Positions 6,941 through 17,988 are shown, counted from the first letter of the stretch. The stretch: DNA of 64,000 nt from Gottfriedia acidiceleris (GCF_023115465.1 NZ_CP096034.1:434001-498000); one strand, 5' to 3'. Notes: a model not told the origin generated them from the letters alone. Numbers and translations are program-made.

Positions 6941-8167
6941 TCACTCAATTTCACATTGCCAAATCGGTAAATAAATCCTGAATATGGATCCTTCGTTTTC
7001 TTTACTACTTACTTTAATTTTACCTTTAAATTTTTCGATTATATTAAAGCAGACGGTTAATCCAATCCCTGTGCCTCTTTCTTTTAATGAGTAGAAGGGA
7101 GTGCCGAGCTTTTCAATTGTTTCTTGTGACATACCCATTCCAGTGTCTATGATTTCAATAAGTGCATATTCATTTTCTTGTAATAGATTGATTATTATAA
7201 AACCGGCATCGTGCATTGATTCGATTGCGTTTTTCATTAAGTTAACGAGAACTTGTTTAAATTCAATCGGATTTATTTTTGTGTAAAGTATTTGATTTAA
7301 GTTTAATTGGAAACCAATACTTTGGCTATTTGCCATCGATGCAAGCAAATCAGTTACATTCAATATTTCTTTATTCACTTCAACGACTTGTAGCGTTTCA
7401 GTTTGAGGCTTTGCTAGTGATAAATAATCATTAATAATAATTTGAGCGTATTCTAATTCTTTTAGCATTGTATCGACATAGTATTGTTCGTCTTGGTTCA
7501 TTGTTTTTGTTTGTTGAAAGAGTTGTGCAAAACCTTTTACGACAGTAATTGGATTACGAATTTCATGTGCGATTGTTGCAGCTAGTTGACCAATTGAATT
7601 TAATTGTTTCGCCTGTTGTATTTCCTTGTGATTGGCTTCTAGAGCTATGACCTTCGTCTCTGTTTGTAAAAATACAAATAAGAGTATTAATTGAATCGAA
7701 AGGAATTCTAATATATTGCCGACAGGGTCTAATGCTATATAAGAATATTTTACTTTTAGATTGGTGAATGAGATTAGTAATACAAAAGTAGGTCCAATTA
7801 GTATATTTAATGCCCAACCGATATAAAATGCTATGCGATTATATAAAAAAATCGTAAAGATTGGAATGATTGCTACAAAACTATACATTGTTGATGTGTC
7901 TGGGTATGTCCAAAATTTAATATACACATATAGTGAAGAAATGGTCGTAAATAATACTTTTGAAAATGTGTTATCTTTTTTTATAAAATTGAATAAAGCA
8001 AAAATAACAATGAACATTAAAATAATTTGAGTTATAAGTTCAATTGGATGATCCTTAAAAGTTAAAGGAGAGAGTATAATTCCTACTAGTAATAAGGAAG
8101 TGAGTGAAGCCATAAAAAAAATATAAATTCGACGACTCCTTTTGTTGTAGTACTCTGTATTTTTCAT
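6941..8167 (-). CDS. Orphan membrane sensor histidine kinase
   Basis: 408 residues. About six transmembrane helices fill residues 12-175, with little room for an external sensor. They are followed by a HisKA dimerisation domain whose H-box is ATIAHEIRNPITVVKGF, and a HATPase domain with N (VLVNLMKNAIES), G1 (DTGMGMS) and G2 (ERGTGIGLT) boxes. The catalytic half closely resembles that of the kinase at 9745. Architecture and lack of an adjacent response regulator resemble the sporulation kinases (KinB/KinD types) that feed a phosphorelay, but the target is inference. Confidence 0.88.
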   Translation of the reverse strand: MKNTEYYNKRSRRIYIFFMASLTSLLLVGIILSPLTFKDHPIELITQIILMFIVIFALFNFIKKDNTFSKVLFTTISSLYVYIKFWTYPDTSTMYSFVAIIPIFTIFLYNRIAFYIGWALNILIGPTFVLLISFTNLKVKYSYIALDPVGNILEFLSIQLILLFVFLQTETKVIALEANHKEIQQAKQLNSIGQLAATIAHEIRNPITVVKGFAQLFQQTKTMNQDEQYYVDTMLKELEYAQIIINDYLSLAKPQTETLQVVEVNKEILNVTDLLASMANSQSIGFQLNLNQILYTKINPIEFKQVLVNLMKNAIESMHDAGFIIINLLQENEYALIEIIDTGMGMSQETIEKLGTPFYSLKERGTGIGLTVCFNIIEKFKGKIKVSSKENEGSIFRIYLPIWQCEIE

Positions 8168-8260
8168 GCTTCAATCTCCGTTCTGAAAAGAAACTTTCAA
8201 TAATATTTTACACTTTTCAGAAAATTTTTTATAGATAAATTATGACAAATTTAATATAAA

Positions 8261-8289
8261 AGAGACCAAAAAAGTTTTTTTGGTCTCTT
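8261..8289 (-). terminator. Terminator of the metallophosphoesterase gene
   Basis: AGAGACCAAAAAA pairs with TTTTTTGGTCTCT around a two-base loop, 78 bases beyond the stop. Confidence 0.8.
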
Positions 8290-8366
8290 CAGTGTTTAGA
8301 CAAGGTTCTAAAAATTTGATTTTCAGACTGATTGCGATCGCTTGTCAACAGTCTGAAAAGATTGAG

Positions 8367-9515
8367 TTAATTAGAAAATGAAACAGTGATCGTAACAATC
8401 TCAGAAGGGTTACCCGTTCTAATTGGAGGTCCCCAAGTTCCAAATCCTGATGAAACGACAAAGTGTGAGCGTTCTTTTTGTAAATAGCCCCAATCAACTT
8501 CATAAAGTCGACGGGTAATCAAGTGATTTGGCATAAATTGGCCACGATGGGTATGTCCAGATACTTGTAAATCTACGCCTAATTGAGTTGGAATTTCTAA
8601 ATGATAGGGCTGATGATCAAGTAAGATGACTGGTTTTGTATGATCGATTCCTTTAAGCAGTTCATGTAAATCTAAGCGCTTTTTACTTGCAAGGTCTTTG
8701 CGACCAACGATATAGAAATTGTTATCAACAAGTTCTTTCTCATCTAATAAAATATGAATACCGGCATCCTTTAAATGCTGGGCAAGTAAATCTAAATGTC
8801 CACCGTAATAATCATGGTTACCAGGGACTGCATATATACCAATCTTCGGCTTTAACTTTTTTAAGGTTTGAATCATATTTTCCTCAACAAAAGGAGTAAT
8901 ATCTTCATCAATAATATCTCCGGCAATTAAGACTAAATCAGGAGCAAGCTTATTAATCTTTTCAACAAGAAACGCTAATCTTTTATTCGTGACTAATGTA
9001 CTTAAATGTAAATCCGAAACTAGTACAATAGATAGTTCTTTATACTTTTCATTTGGTTTATCAACATTAATGTCATAATGAACAATCTGTGTGTCTAGTG
9101 CACTTTTTCTTCCTTTTGCAATAAGGTTTGCGACACATAATATGACAAGTGTTCCAAGTACCATGGTTATATTACTTGTTTTGAAAGATGTAAATTCTCT
9201 TAAAATCAGTCCAATCAAATCAGCAATGATGACAAAGAAAATTAAATAATAAAAGATGGCTAACCAGTATGCTCCAATTTTATGAATCGGTTTAAAGAAT
9301 GAAGTAGGAAGTTTACTCTTTAAAACTCTTGAAAGAATGTACGCAAAAGTGATTAACAGAAATACGATCCAATAGATAATTTTTATTGTTGGATTCGTCC
9401 ATTTACTTAGCAGAGCATTAATATAAATCCATCCATTAAGACCTATGTAAAAATTAATTAGGAAAAAGAAAGTCATAACCAAAATAATATTTAATACGAT
9501 TCTTTTATTCATAAT
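8367..9515 (-). CDS. Membrane-anchored calcineurin-like metallophosphoesterase
   Basis: About 382 residues. Four hydrophobic helices occupy the first 150 residues. The catalytic domain then shows the metal-binding blocks SDLHLS, AGDIID, PGNHDYY and SGHTHRGQ in canonical order. It belongs to the YkuE/YkoQ/YpbG type of phosphohydrolases; substrate unknown. The start is taken at ATG 9515 because AAAGGGATCATT directly before it is a usable ribosome site; an in-frame ATG four codons upstream would overlap that site. It lies between two membrane histidine kinases but faces away from the second. Confidence 0.88.
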   Translation of the reverse strand: MMNKRIVLNIILVMTFFFLINFYIGLNGWIYINALLSKWTNPTIKIIYWIVFLLITFAYILSRVLKSKLPTSFFKPIHKIGAYWLAIFYYLIFFVIIADLIGLILREFTSFKTSNITMVLGTLVILCVANLIAKGRKSALDTQIVHYDINVDKPNEKYKELSIVLVSDLHLSTLVTNKRLAFLVEKINKLAPDLVLIAGDIIDEDITPFVEENMIQTLKKLKPKIGIYAVPGNHDYYGGHLDLLAQHLKDAGIHILLDEKELVDNNFYIVGRKDLASKKRLDLHELLKGIDHTKPVILLDHQPYHLEIPTQLGVDLQVSGHTHRGQFMPNHLITRRLYEVDWGYLQKERSHFVVSSGFGTWGPPIRTGNPSEIVTITVSFSN

Positions 9516-9744
9516 GATCCCTTTCATACGATAGTGGTAAGGTACTTCTAGTATATATGTTTAAACTTATAAACGCATCTATTTCACTTTCTATAAATTG
9601 AAAAATAGCATAAAAATATAAATCGACAGAATATGAAAAATACTGTGAGTTAATAGGGTAAAATAAAGGATTTTTGGAAGTTTTGTCGTATTATATTTAT
9701 GTTAATTACATTTCGAAAACTTCGAATCTAGTGAGGATAAAAAC

Positions 9745-11019
9745 GTGTTAATCGAAAAACTTTTGCTACATGTTTTAATCATATTAAGTCCAATATTAAT
9801 ATACAGTATTATTTATGAAAGGCATGGCTATAAAGATAAAATTTATCTTTTTGGCATGTTTCAGGCTGTAGCAGGTTTTTTTTGTATGGCCTTTCCATAT
9901 CCAGCATATGGGTTATTTTGGGATTTAAGATATATACCACTAACGATCGCGTTTCTTTATTGTGGCTATCGCTGGGGAATCGTGACTTTTTTAGCGATCT
10001 TATTAGCTAGAATAATTTTAGGTGGAGACGCTATCATATTTGGTATGATCAGTATTACCTTATCCTCACTAGGATCTTTAATTTTATTTAAATGGTTTTG
10101 GACATTTAAACCTAAACAGAGAATACTTGCAACAGCTCTTATTAGTTTATGGCCCGCTTTAGTTCAACTAGGAATCTTACTTACTTTTTTAATCGTGAAT
10201 AAGATTAGTTTTAAAAGTGATTATAGACTATTTGGATTAGTTCTTATATTTATTGTAATAGAGTTAATCGCAATTACTTTAGGAGCAAAACTGATTGAAA
10301 CACTAATTGAAAATAAAATATTACATAAAGAAATCCAAAGGGCTGAGAAACTTAATACGTTAAGTGAAATGGCAGCTTCTATTGCTCATGAAGTTAGGAA
10401 TCCACTTACAGTTGTTAAAGGTTTCTTACAATTAATGCAAGAAAGCAAAGACAATCAGTCTATGGAATATCTACCGCTAGTATTGAGCGAATTAGGTAGA
10501 GCAGAAGGAATCATTAATGATTATTTAAACTTTGCCAAACCACAATTCGAAAAAGTAGAAACGTTCAATTTAAAGCAATGCGTTTCAGATGTAGTCACCT
10601 TATTAGTTCCTTTAGCTTTAAAGCAAAATGTTAAATTAAAAGGGGATACAGAAGTCGAAACATTTATAAATACAGATAAAAATCAATTTAAACAAGCACT
10701 AATAAACCTAATTAAAAACGCAATAGAGGCAACTAGCTCAGGGGGATATGTACATACGAAGCTTCACGAAGAAAAGGATAAAACGGTCATTACGATTAGA
10801 GATAATGGAAAAGGAATGACCAAAGAACAGCTTTCACGTATTGGTACACTATTCTATTCAACTAAAGAAAAGGGAACTGGCGTAGGAACTACAGTTTCTG
10901 TTCGAATCATAGAAGCAATGAATGGAACAATCACTTTCGAGAGCAGCGTTGATGAAGGAACAAAAGTAACAATTAAACTACCAAAAGTTGAGCCTGAAGA
11001 TGGTAAAGTGAACGGATAA
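9745..11019 (+). CDS. Orphan sensor histidine kinase with 5TM-type membrane domain (KinB-like)
   Basis: 424 residues, GTG start after GTGAGGATAAAAAC. Five to six helices (to about residue 190) resemble the 5TMR-LYT sensor module. HisKA follows with MAASIAHEVRNPLTVVKGF (phospho-acceptor His near 215), then HATPase with INLIKNAIEAT, DNGKGMT and KEKGTGVGTTV. Module and H-box match KinB-type kinases that donate phosphate to Spo0F-like regulators. No response regulator is adjacent. It is divergent from the metallophosphoesterase and ends before a terminator. Confidence 0.88.
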   Translation: MLIEKLLLHVLIILSPILIYSIIYERHGYKDKIYLFGMFQAVAGFFCMAFPYPAYGLFWDLRYIPLTIAFLYCGYRWGIVTFLAILLARIILGGDAIIFGMISITLSSLGSLILFKWFWTFKPKQRILATALISLWPALVQLGILLTFLIVNKISFKSDYRLFGLVLIFIVIELIAITLGAKLIETLIENKILHKEIQRAEKLNTLSEMAASIAHEVRNPLTVVKGFLQLMQESKDNQSMEYLPLVLSELGRAEGIINDYLNFAKPQFEKVETFNLKQCVSDVVTLLVPLALKQNVKLKGDTEVETFINTDKNQFKQALINLIKNAIEATSSGGYVHTKLHEEKDKTVITIRDNGKGMTKEQLSRIGTLFYSTKEKGTGVGTTVSVRIIEAMNGTITFESSVDEGTKVTIKLPKVEPEDGKVNG

Positions 11020-11072
11020 TTGATTCTATTTTTAAAATGGTTACTCGATTGGTTGCACTTTAATGGGAATGT

Positions 11073-11104
11073 AAAAACGCTTAGAATTTAAACTAAGCGT
11101 TTTC
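11073..11104. terminator. Terminator between kinase and methyltransferase
   Basis: AAAACGCTTAG and CTAAGCGTTTT form the stem, with A and T tracts on the two sides. Confidence 0.82.
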
Positions 11105-11129
11105 TATTAATATGAGCTGTGTCATAATA

Positions 11130-11906
11130 TTATTTCTTTCTAGCAAACCAAACCGTCCAACAGTCTTTTTCAATAATAGTAGATTGATACTGAAGCTTAT
11201 TTTCGATGAATTTTACTAATTGATTTAGTTCTTCATCAGTGAGTTCATGAAGAATTGATCGACCTGTTCTAAGTAATAAATCACTCCGAAGTGATTCTAG
11301 GTCAGTATAAATGCGTCTTGTTTCCCACAGTTTTACTGTGTTTTCTATATCAAACCCAGCTAATTCTAATGCTGAATTCATTTCTTGTGTATCATATCTT
11401 CTTGCTATTTCTTTCGTTTTCAATTTTGGGTACAGGTCAAAAAAATAACCTCGTATATGGCTATCGTCTCCAGGAAGTAAACAATCTTCTGGCGTCCGGT
11501 CTTGTACGATTAATATTCCATTCTTTTTTAGTAAACGATTTGCCTCATTGAAACAGGCATTTAAATTATCTAAATGATGAACTAAAGCTCTTTCCAAAAC
11601 TACATCATAACTTGAAGATGGAAGTTTAGTATGATATGCATCTCCTTTACTAAGAGAAATATTACTGTAGTCTTTACAGTTTTCACTAGCTCCTTTAAGC
11701 ATTTCCTCTGAAAAATCTACCGCCGTAACGTGGTTTACTTTTAATTTAGTGAGAGCTTTTGAATAGATCCCTCCACCGCAACCTATATCAACTACGTCTT
11801 TTCCATACAAATCAATGTTATCCATCATTAATTGAATCCAAGATTGATCAGCCTCTCTAGTTGTATAAGTCTTATTATTGTGTGCATCGTGGAAGTTGAT
11901 GGCCAT
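11130..11906 (-). CDS. Class I SAM-dependent methyltransferase
   Basis: 258 residues. Motif I is VVDIGCGGGIYSKAL (about residues 40-54), then AVDFSEEML, a GDAYHTKLPSSSYDVVLE block and HHLDN, the order found in UbiE/small-molecule methyltransferases. The C-terminal 100 residues carry no recognised motif. The substrate cannot be told. A GGGGAGGTAATCAC ribosome site precedes ATG 11906. It is a single gene between a terminator and a divergent TfoX-like gene. Confidence 0.85.
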   Translation of the reverse strand: MAINFHDAHNNKTYTTREADQSWIQLMMDNIDLYGKDVVDIGCGGGIYSKALTKLKVNHVTAVDFSEEMLKGASENCKDYSNISLSKGDAYHTKLPSSSYDVVLERALVHHLDNLNACFNEANRLLKKNGILIVQDRTPEDCLLPGDDSHIRGYFFDLYPKLKTKEIARRYDTQEMNSALELAGFDIENTVKLWETRRIYTDLESLRSDLLLRTGRSILHELTDEELNQLVKFIENKLQYQSTIIEKDCWTVWFARKK

Positions 11907-12052
11907 GTGATTACCTCCCCAAATTTGATTCAGGTGCTTCTATTTATTAGTATAGACGGTGATATTACATTGAATAATATCAATAAGTTATTGGTATTAA
12001 TAAGATATTTTTATGAAGAAAAGCGTTAGATAAAAAGGAATGGTGAAAATGA

Positions 12053-12373
12053 ATGGAAGGTACAATAGAAAGATTTGAAAGCTTAAGAACTGAACTAATC
12101 AATCACTATGAAGCATCAAAAGGAAGTATCTTTGGCCATAAAGGCTTAAAAATACAAGGTAAAGTTTTTGTATTCTTTAATGAACCTAATATTGTCGTAA
12201 AGTTAAAGAAAGAGGATGTTGCAACAGCTTTAAAAATAAGCGGGGCAAAAAACTTTGACCCAATGGGTGGGAAACCTATGAGAGAATGGGTTGAAATTCC
12301 ATACGGGGATGAACAGTGGTTTAATTATGCAATAAAAGGTATGACATACGTTAAAAGTTTACTAAAAAATTAA
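12053..12373 (+). CDS. TfoX N-terminal-domain-like small protein
   Basis: 106 residues. Blocks GKVFVFFNEPNIVVKL, a GAKNFDP..GGKPMREWVEIP segment and a C-terminal helix with YVKSLL fit the TfoX/Sxy N-terminal or YjbR-like fold seen in small cytoplasmic proteins. ATG at 12053 has GGTGA six bases upstream. An overlapping ATG at 12049 leads to a quick stop. Its cellular role is not known. Confidence 0.65.
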   Translation: MEGTIERFESLRTELINHYEASKGSIFGHKGLKIQGKVFVFFNEPNIVVKLKKEDVATALKISGAKNFDPMGGKPMREWVEIPYGDEQWFNYAIKGMTYVKSLLKN

Positions 12374-12450
12374 TAACTTAAAAGTTTTATAAACTATGGA
12401 TGGAAGTTTAATTATTTCCATCGCTTTAATGTTAAGGGAGAGTGATATAA

Positions 12451-13128
12451 GTGAACAATCGTAAAGTAGCAGTTTCTTGGAGTGGTGGGAAGGATTGTTG
12501 TCTAGCATTAGATTTACTAATTAAAAATAAATATGAAGTGGCATGTCTAGTTTCAATGGTATCGAAAAGAGATGAAAGGAATCATGCGCACGGAACTCCG
12601 CTTAATTTCTTACAAATGCAAGCTGATGCAATTGGAATTCCACTTGTCATGATTGACTCAGCAGGAAAATACGAGGAGTCAATGATCAATGGACTAAAAG
12701 CAATAAAAGAGCAATTTGACCTTTCAGCGATTGCATTTGGTACTTTATATGTAAAGGAAGATCGACAATGGAATGAACTAGTTGCAACTAAGGTAGGACT
12801 TGAGCCGATGTTCCCAGTGTGGATTAAGAAAAGTGAAACGACTAATTTACTAGACAGATGGCTTGCGACTGGATACGATGCAATTATTTGTAGGGCAAAA
12901 GAGAATATTTTTGATTCTATGATCGTTGGTAAGAGCCTAAATGAAGATTTAAAACAACTATTCATTAGCAAAGAAATCTGTCTAATGGGCGAAAGCGGAG
13001 AATATCATACGTTTGTAATTGATGGACCACTATTTAAAGAACGCTTAAATATAGTAGCTGCAGATACTATTCTAAATAGTGGATTATGGTCTTTAAATAT
13101 TAAGGAGATCCAAACAACTATTAAATAG
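12451..13128 (+). CDS. Diphthine-ammonia-ligase-like PP-loop ATPase (DUF71 family)
   Basis: 225 residues, GTG start after GGGAGAGTGATATAA. The PP-loop reads VSWSGGKDCCLAL at residues 8-20, the ATP-pyrophosphatase signature; MGESGEYHTFVIDGPLF near the C-terminus is the second conserved block of the DUF71/Dph6 family. Archaeal and eukaryotic members amidate diphthine, but bacteria lack diphthamide, so the bacterial substrate is unknown. It stands alone 77 bases after the TfoX-like gene. Confidence 0.85.
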   Translation: MNNRKVAVSWSGGKDCCLALDLLIKNKYEVACLVSMVSKRDERNHAHGTPLNFLQMQADAIGIPLVMIDSAGKYEESMINGLKAIKEQFDLSAIAFGTLYVKEDRQWNELVATKVGLEPMFPVWIKKSETTNLLDRWLATGYDAIICRAKENIFDSMIVGKSLNEDLKQLFISKEICLMGESGEYHTFVIDGPLFKERLNIVAADTILNSGLWSLNIKEIQTTIK

Positions 13129-13217
13129 ATTTCTACTGAATTTTATAGAGAAAATATAGTTTGAGATTGCTATTAACATTGCTTTAGGGTAAATAAACAG
13201 CCTGTTGCAGCTAAGAG

Positions 13218-13272
13218 AAAACAAGCTAAAATCACTTGAAAATAATTAATTTAGGTGACTTTAGCTTGTTTT
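13218..13272. terminator. Shared terminator between convergent genes
   Basis: AAACAAGCTAAA..TCAC pairs with GTGACTTTAGCTTGTTT over a 20-base loop. It overlaps the last codons of the minus-strand gene. Confidence 0.8.
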
Positions 13273-14276
13273 TAGTTTGTCTTACTCTCGGTCAATGTAG
13301 TTAAGTACCAGTCAGCATAACGCTTAATACCCTCACTAATTGATACTTTAGGTTCATAATTTAAATCATTTTTGATTTTTTCAATGTTTAATGTATAGTC
13401 ATAACTCAAGAAATTGGCTATATGCTTGGAAACCTTTGATGGTTTGTTAGTAATCTTCGCAATTATTTCTGAATTCAACGCGATAAATGACAGTAGTTTT
13501 GGTGAGAAATTTTTGGTGTTCAGCTCTTTATTTAAGGCAAAGAAGAGCTGTTTAAGCACATCAATTAAATAAATAGGCTGATCATTTGTAATATTATAGT
13601 ATTCACCATTAAAGGCATTATCTGCATTCATACAAGAGACGATCATATCAACAACATTATCGATATAAGTAAAATCCATTAGAACTTGTCCTTTATGAAC
13701 TAACGGAATTCCTCCATTTTCATTTATCTGTATAAATCTTCCGAAAATCGTATGATCAAAAGGACCGAAAATTTGTCTAGGTCTTAGTGAGATTGCAGGT
13801 AATCCTTTTTCAATTGCATCTTCAATAATTAAATCTGCCATATGCTTTGTTTTAGCGTAGTAATTAGAGTGTTTTGATGGCAGCGGATCACTTTCTTTAA
13901 CATCTTTACGACTCTCACTAGTAAAGTACACACTCGGGGTCGAAATATTAATAAACTTTTTTAAATCTGTTGAAAGTGAAGCTTTAACAATATTTTTTGT
14001 CCCTTCAACATTTGTTTTCTCAAATTCAGAAAAACGTCCAAAAGGTGCTGCAAGTGCAGCACAATGGATTACATAGTCTACATTCTTTATATTTTCTTCT
14101 AATAAGACAGAGTCATTCAAGTCTCCTTTGACAAAGGTGACATTCTCCATCTTGTTGAAAAATTTAGCTGCTTCTTCATTTCTTCCAAAGGCTATAACAG
14201 AATAGCCCATTTCACTTAATTTTTTTGTAGTATGTTTTCCTAAAAAACCAGTAGCGCCACTTATGAAAACATTCAT
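13272..14276 (-). CDS. NAD(P)-dependent epimerase/dehydratase-type oxidoreductase (extended SDR)
   Basis: About 334 residues. The N-terminal Rossmann motif is SGATGFLGKHTT (GxxGxxG), followed by HCAALAAP, NVEGTKNI, the catalytic NYYAKTK (Tyr-x3-Lys) and LRPRQIFGP. These blocks resemble the 3-beta-hydroxysteroid dehydrogenase/OleD branch rather than sugar-nucleotide epimerases, but the substrate is open. Two ATGs are in tandem; the second (14276) has the better distance to GGGGTGG. The DUF2500 gene lies 18 bases upstream, so the two are probably co-transcribed. Confidence 0.85.
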   Translation of the reverse strand: MNVFISGATGFLGKHTTKKLSEMGYSVIAFGRNEEAAKFFNKMENVTFVKGDLNDSVLLEENIKNVDYVIHCAALAAPFGRFSEFEKTNVEGTKNIVKASLSTDLKKFINISTPSVYFTSESRKDVKESDPLPSKHSNYYAKTKHMADLIIEDAIEKGLPAISLRPRQIFGPFDHTIFGRFIQINENGGIPLVHKGQVLMDFTYIDNVVDMIVSCMNADNAFNGEYYNITNDQPIYLIDVLKQLFFALNKELNTKNFSPKLLSFIALNSEIIAKITNKPSKVSKHIANFLSYDYTLNIEKIKNDLNYEPKVSISEGIKRYADWYLTTLTESKTN

Positions 14277-14296
14277 CATTCCACCCCGAAAAGAAA

Positions 14297-14668
14297 TTAT
14301 TGTCGCTCAAAGTTTATGAATCTCGTTCCTTGGAACGTTAATTTTCCCGCATCATTTTCTACTAATTGACCATAAATGAATCCATCAATTTGAAATTCAA
14401 TTCTGTCTCCCGATTCGACCTCAAGTGTAACATAATAATGTGTAGAGGAATGAGCGAACTGATTCGTATTAGCACGCTGAACGTAATCTATTCTTTTAGT
14501 AACTATTTTTGCTGGGACAATTAATTTAGGTTGTTTATTATTATAATTCCATTGCTTTAATCCTTTTATTAGTGCAAAAAATATACCTGCAAAAACGAAG
14601 ACGAAAATGATTGGAAATACGAAAGCAATAATTTTAAAAATATCAAAACCTGCATCAAACCCTGACAT
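14297..14668 (-). CDS. DUF2500 family membrane protein
   Basis: 123 residues. One N-terminal transmembrane helix (about residues 12-35) is followed by a beta-rich domain with VPAKIVTKRIDYV and YYVTLEVESGDRIEFQ, the usual DUF2500 arrangement. The soluble domain's side of the membrane is not certain. AAAAGGGGGGTCTTAATA precedes the start. Function of the family is unknown. It leads the two-gene unit with the SDR gene. Confidence 0.8.
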   Translation of the reverse strand: MSGFDAGFDIFKIIAFVFPIIFVFVFAGIFFALIKGLKQWNYNNKQPKLIVPAKIVTKRIDYVQRANTNQFAHSSTHYYVTLEVESGDRIEFQIDGFIYGQLVENDAGKLTFQGTRFINFERQ

Positions 14669-15321
14669 TATTAAGACCCCCCTTTTTATAAATTGTAAGT
14701 CTTACACTTCATGATCCTTTTTTATTCAAATCGTCCTATATATATAGTTTATTAAATTTTCTGAAAGTAATAAACCTATTTCTTTCAACAAGTTAATAAA
14801 ATTGGAGCCTGTATTGTAAACGTTAAATTATTTTAGTGAATTTTATTTCGTTTATTATCTAAATATAACGCTAAAATCGTTCAAACTAGTAAAAAATGTA
14901 AAATAATTACTATTAATAATCTAATAGAACTACTATCCAAGAAGCTTTAAATTAAGTGGAAATCCTGTAATTTTCCTAATATGAACATTAATTGTGACAG
15001 AATAAAAAACTAAGTAAAAAATCCTTCCATTTTAGTAAATTTTAATTCGATTAATTATTGACCAATAATATCTAGGGGAGTAGGATACTTTTAATAGAAC
15101 TCTTTTTTCTCTTTATTATGTTCCATCGCTAAGGTAGTAGCTTTTAAAACTAGTATGGTGAACAGTACTAGTAAGATTGGTATCTACTAACAGTAAGAAT
15201 TGAAATAAGGCTAGAGAGGAAATACAGGGTTAAATAATTAAATGTTTGGTTTAAATCTATTTCTATCTGATCGAAAAGCGGGTAGGGATCATGGAAAATT
15301 AGTTATAGGAGTGATAAGGAA
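14669..15321. other. 650-base gap without a recognisable gene
   Basis: Very AT-rich. No frame with a ribosome site is visible on either strand until the galactokinase remnant. It may be decayed DNA from a lost galactose locus, which is inference from the flanking relic. Confidence 0.5.
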
Positions 15322-15759
15322 ATGAATGTTAAAGACTTAATATCAGTTTACAATCAGTATTACAGTCATTCTAATTTACGCGTTTTTTTTGTATCTGGCC
15401 ATACGGACGAAATCGAAGAAATTACAGATTTTGATGGAAACGGTCACCATACTTCACAATCATTTGGCATCTATGTGCTTTTATCTAGAACAGAGACGCA
15501 ACTAATTAAATTAGTATCCTTAAACTTTGAAGATTTAGGAATCATTGAAATTTCTTTAAATGATTTAGGTGACGAAATAAAGCATGACTGGACTAGCTAC
15601 TTAAAGAAAGTGATATGTTATTTAAAACAAGCAGGGTATCGGATCAATAGGGGGATGGACATACTGATTTACAGTAATCTGCCAAATGAAGTAGGGCTAT
15701 CCTCAACTAAATCAGTTGAAGCTTTAACAGATACAATGTTAAAAACTTTATATGAATAG
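15322..15759 (+). pseudogene. Galactokinase remnant (N-terminal third only)
   Basis: 145 residues. From GIYVLLSRTE onward (VSLNFEDLGIIEISLNDL, DWTSYLKKVICYLKQAGYRI, DILIYSNLPNEVGLSSTKS) the sequence follows GalK closely, including the GLSSS-like phosphate-binding motif. The substrate-binding block, normally GRVNLIGEHTDYNGGHVFP, is scrambled to a GHTDEIEEITDFDGNGHH form, and the frame stops at Tyr-Glu where GalK would continue for about 250 residues. No continuation is found in any frame of 15760-16018. A GalR-like gene follows, which supports a lost galactose operon. An active product is unlikely. Confidence 0.75.
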
Positions 15760-15967
15760 AAACGTAAAACCACATCAATATTTTCAATAATTAAAAAACA
15801 GCTAAGATTACTCCGGAAAAAATTAAATTCTCCTCATGTAAATTATAATATTTCAAATTTGCTTAAATAAAACTTAATTATACAATCTTGATTTAAATAA
15901 AATAAAATATGTAAGAAATTCTCCATATTTAATGAATAATCGTACAACCTTGAACTGTTAAAATTAA

Positions 15968-17005
<1,038 letters not shown>

Positions 17006-17108
17006 AACAAATATTTGCGAAATTTGTAAGATAATTGCTAAAAATTAAACATTTTGCTTTTAATCTTAACTCTTTTTAGTATAATTAAAAATTAAAAGGA
17101 GTGGGAAC

Positions 17109-17957
17109 GTGAAGGTTGGGTATTTAGGTCCTGAGGCGACTTTTACACATGTTGCTGTTCGGTCTGTTTTTAAGAATGATGAACATATTGCTTATTCTAG
17201 TATTCCTGTTTGTATGGATAATGTAGCAGAAGGTGAAGTTGATTTAGTTGTCGTTCCAATAGAGAATTCTGTTGAAGGATCCGTGACCACAACAATTGAT
17301 TATCTTGTACATGAACAGCCATTAAAAATGGTTGGTGAAATTATTATTCCGATAAGACAGCACTTATTGATGGCAAAAGGACAAGCACATCGAGTAAAGG
17401 ATATTGAGGTAATTTATTCTCATTCTCATGCGTTAGCTCAGTGTCACACATTTTTGCATAATCAATATAAATATACAAAGTTAGAACCAGTTACTTCTAC
17501 AAGTGCTGCGGCTAAAATGGTTAGTGAGCAATCTGATGAGTGTATAGCGGCTATCGCTAACGAATTTGCTGCAAAGAAATATGGATTAGAAATTGTTGCT
17601 TCAGATATTCATTCAAATTCATATAACCACACAAGATTTGTTGTTTTGCAAAGACAAGATGTTAATTTAGAAACAAGTTATTTTCAACCTAAACATACAA
17701 AGGCAACTCTAGTTATTAACATGCCGGAGAATCGTGCTGGTGCGCTTCACCAAGTACTTTCTGCATTTGCATGGAGACAGATTGACCTTTCAAAAATAGA
17801 GTCACGTCCGACGAAAACTGGATTAGGAAATTACTTTTTCATTGTTGATGTTGAGATGGGCTATGATGAAGTATTATTACCTGGAGTAAAGCAAGAATTG
17901 GAAGCTTTGGGCTTCTCAGTTGAAGTTGTGGGAAGTTACTCAACAATCTCATTATAA
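17109..17957 (+). CDS. pheA: Prephenate dehydratase
   Basis: 282 residues, GTG start after AAAAGGAGTGGGAAC. It converts prephenate to phenylpyruvate in phenylalanine synthesis. YLGPEATFTH opens the catalytic domain; IENSVEGSV and the TRF motif in NHTRFVVL are active-site blocks. The C-terminal ACT domain (about 200-282) contains GALHQVLSAFAWRQIDLSKIESRP, the ESRP site for phenylalanine feedback. Complete and monocistronic, with a terminator directly after. Confidence 0.95.
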   Translation: MKVGYLGPEATFTHVAVRSVFKNDEHIAYSSIPVCMDNVAEGEVDLVVVPIENSVEGSVTTTIDYLVHEQPLKMVGEIIIPIRQHLLMAKGQAHRVKDIEVIYSHSHALAQCHTFLHNQYKYTKLEPVTSTSAAAKMVSEQSDECIAAIANEFAAKKYGLEIVASDIHSNSYNHTRFVVLQRQDVNLETSYFQPKHTKATLVINMPENRAGALHQVLSAFAWRQIDLSKIESRPTKTGLGNYFFIVDVEMGYDEVLLPGVKQELEALGFSVEVVGSYSTISL

Positions 17958-17960
17958 GAA

Positions 17961-17988
17961 AAGAGAAGGTATAAGAACCTTCTCTTTT
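17961..17988 (+). terminator. Terminator of pheA
   Basis: AAGAGAAGGT pairs with ACCTTCTCTT over a short loop, then T-rich DNA. Confidence 0.85.

Noticed and set aside
12582-12971. 129-codon minus-strand frame inside the PP-loop ATPase gene
   Set aside because: Antisense shadow of a well-supported gene; no ribosome site.
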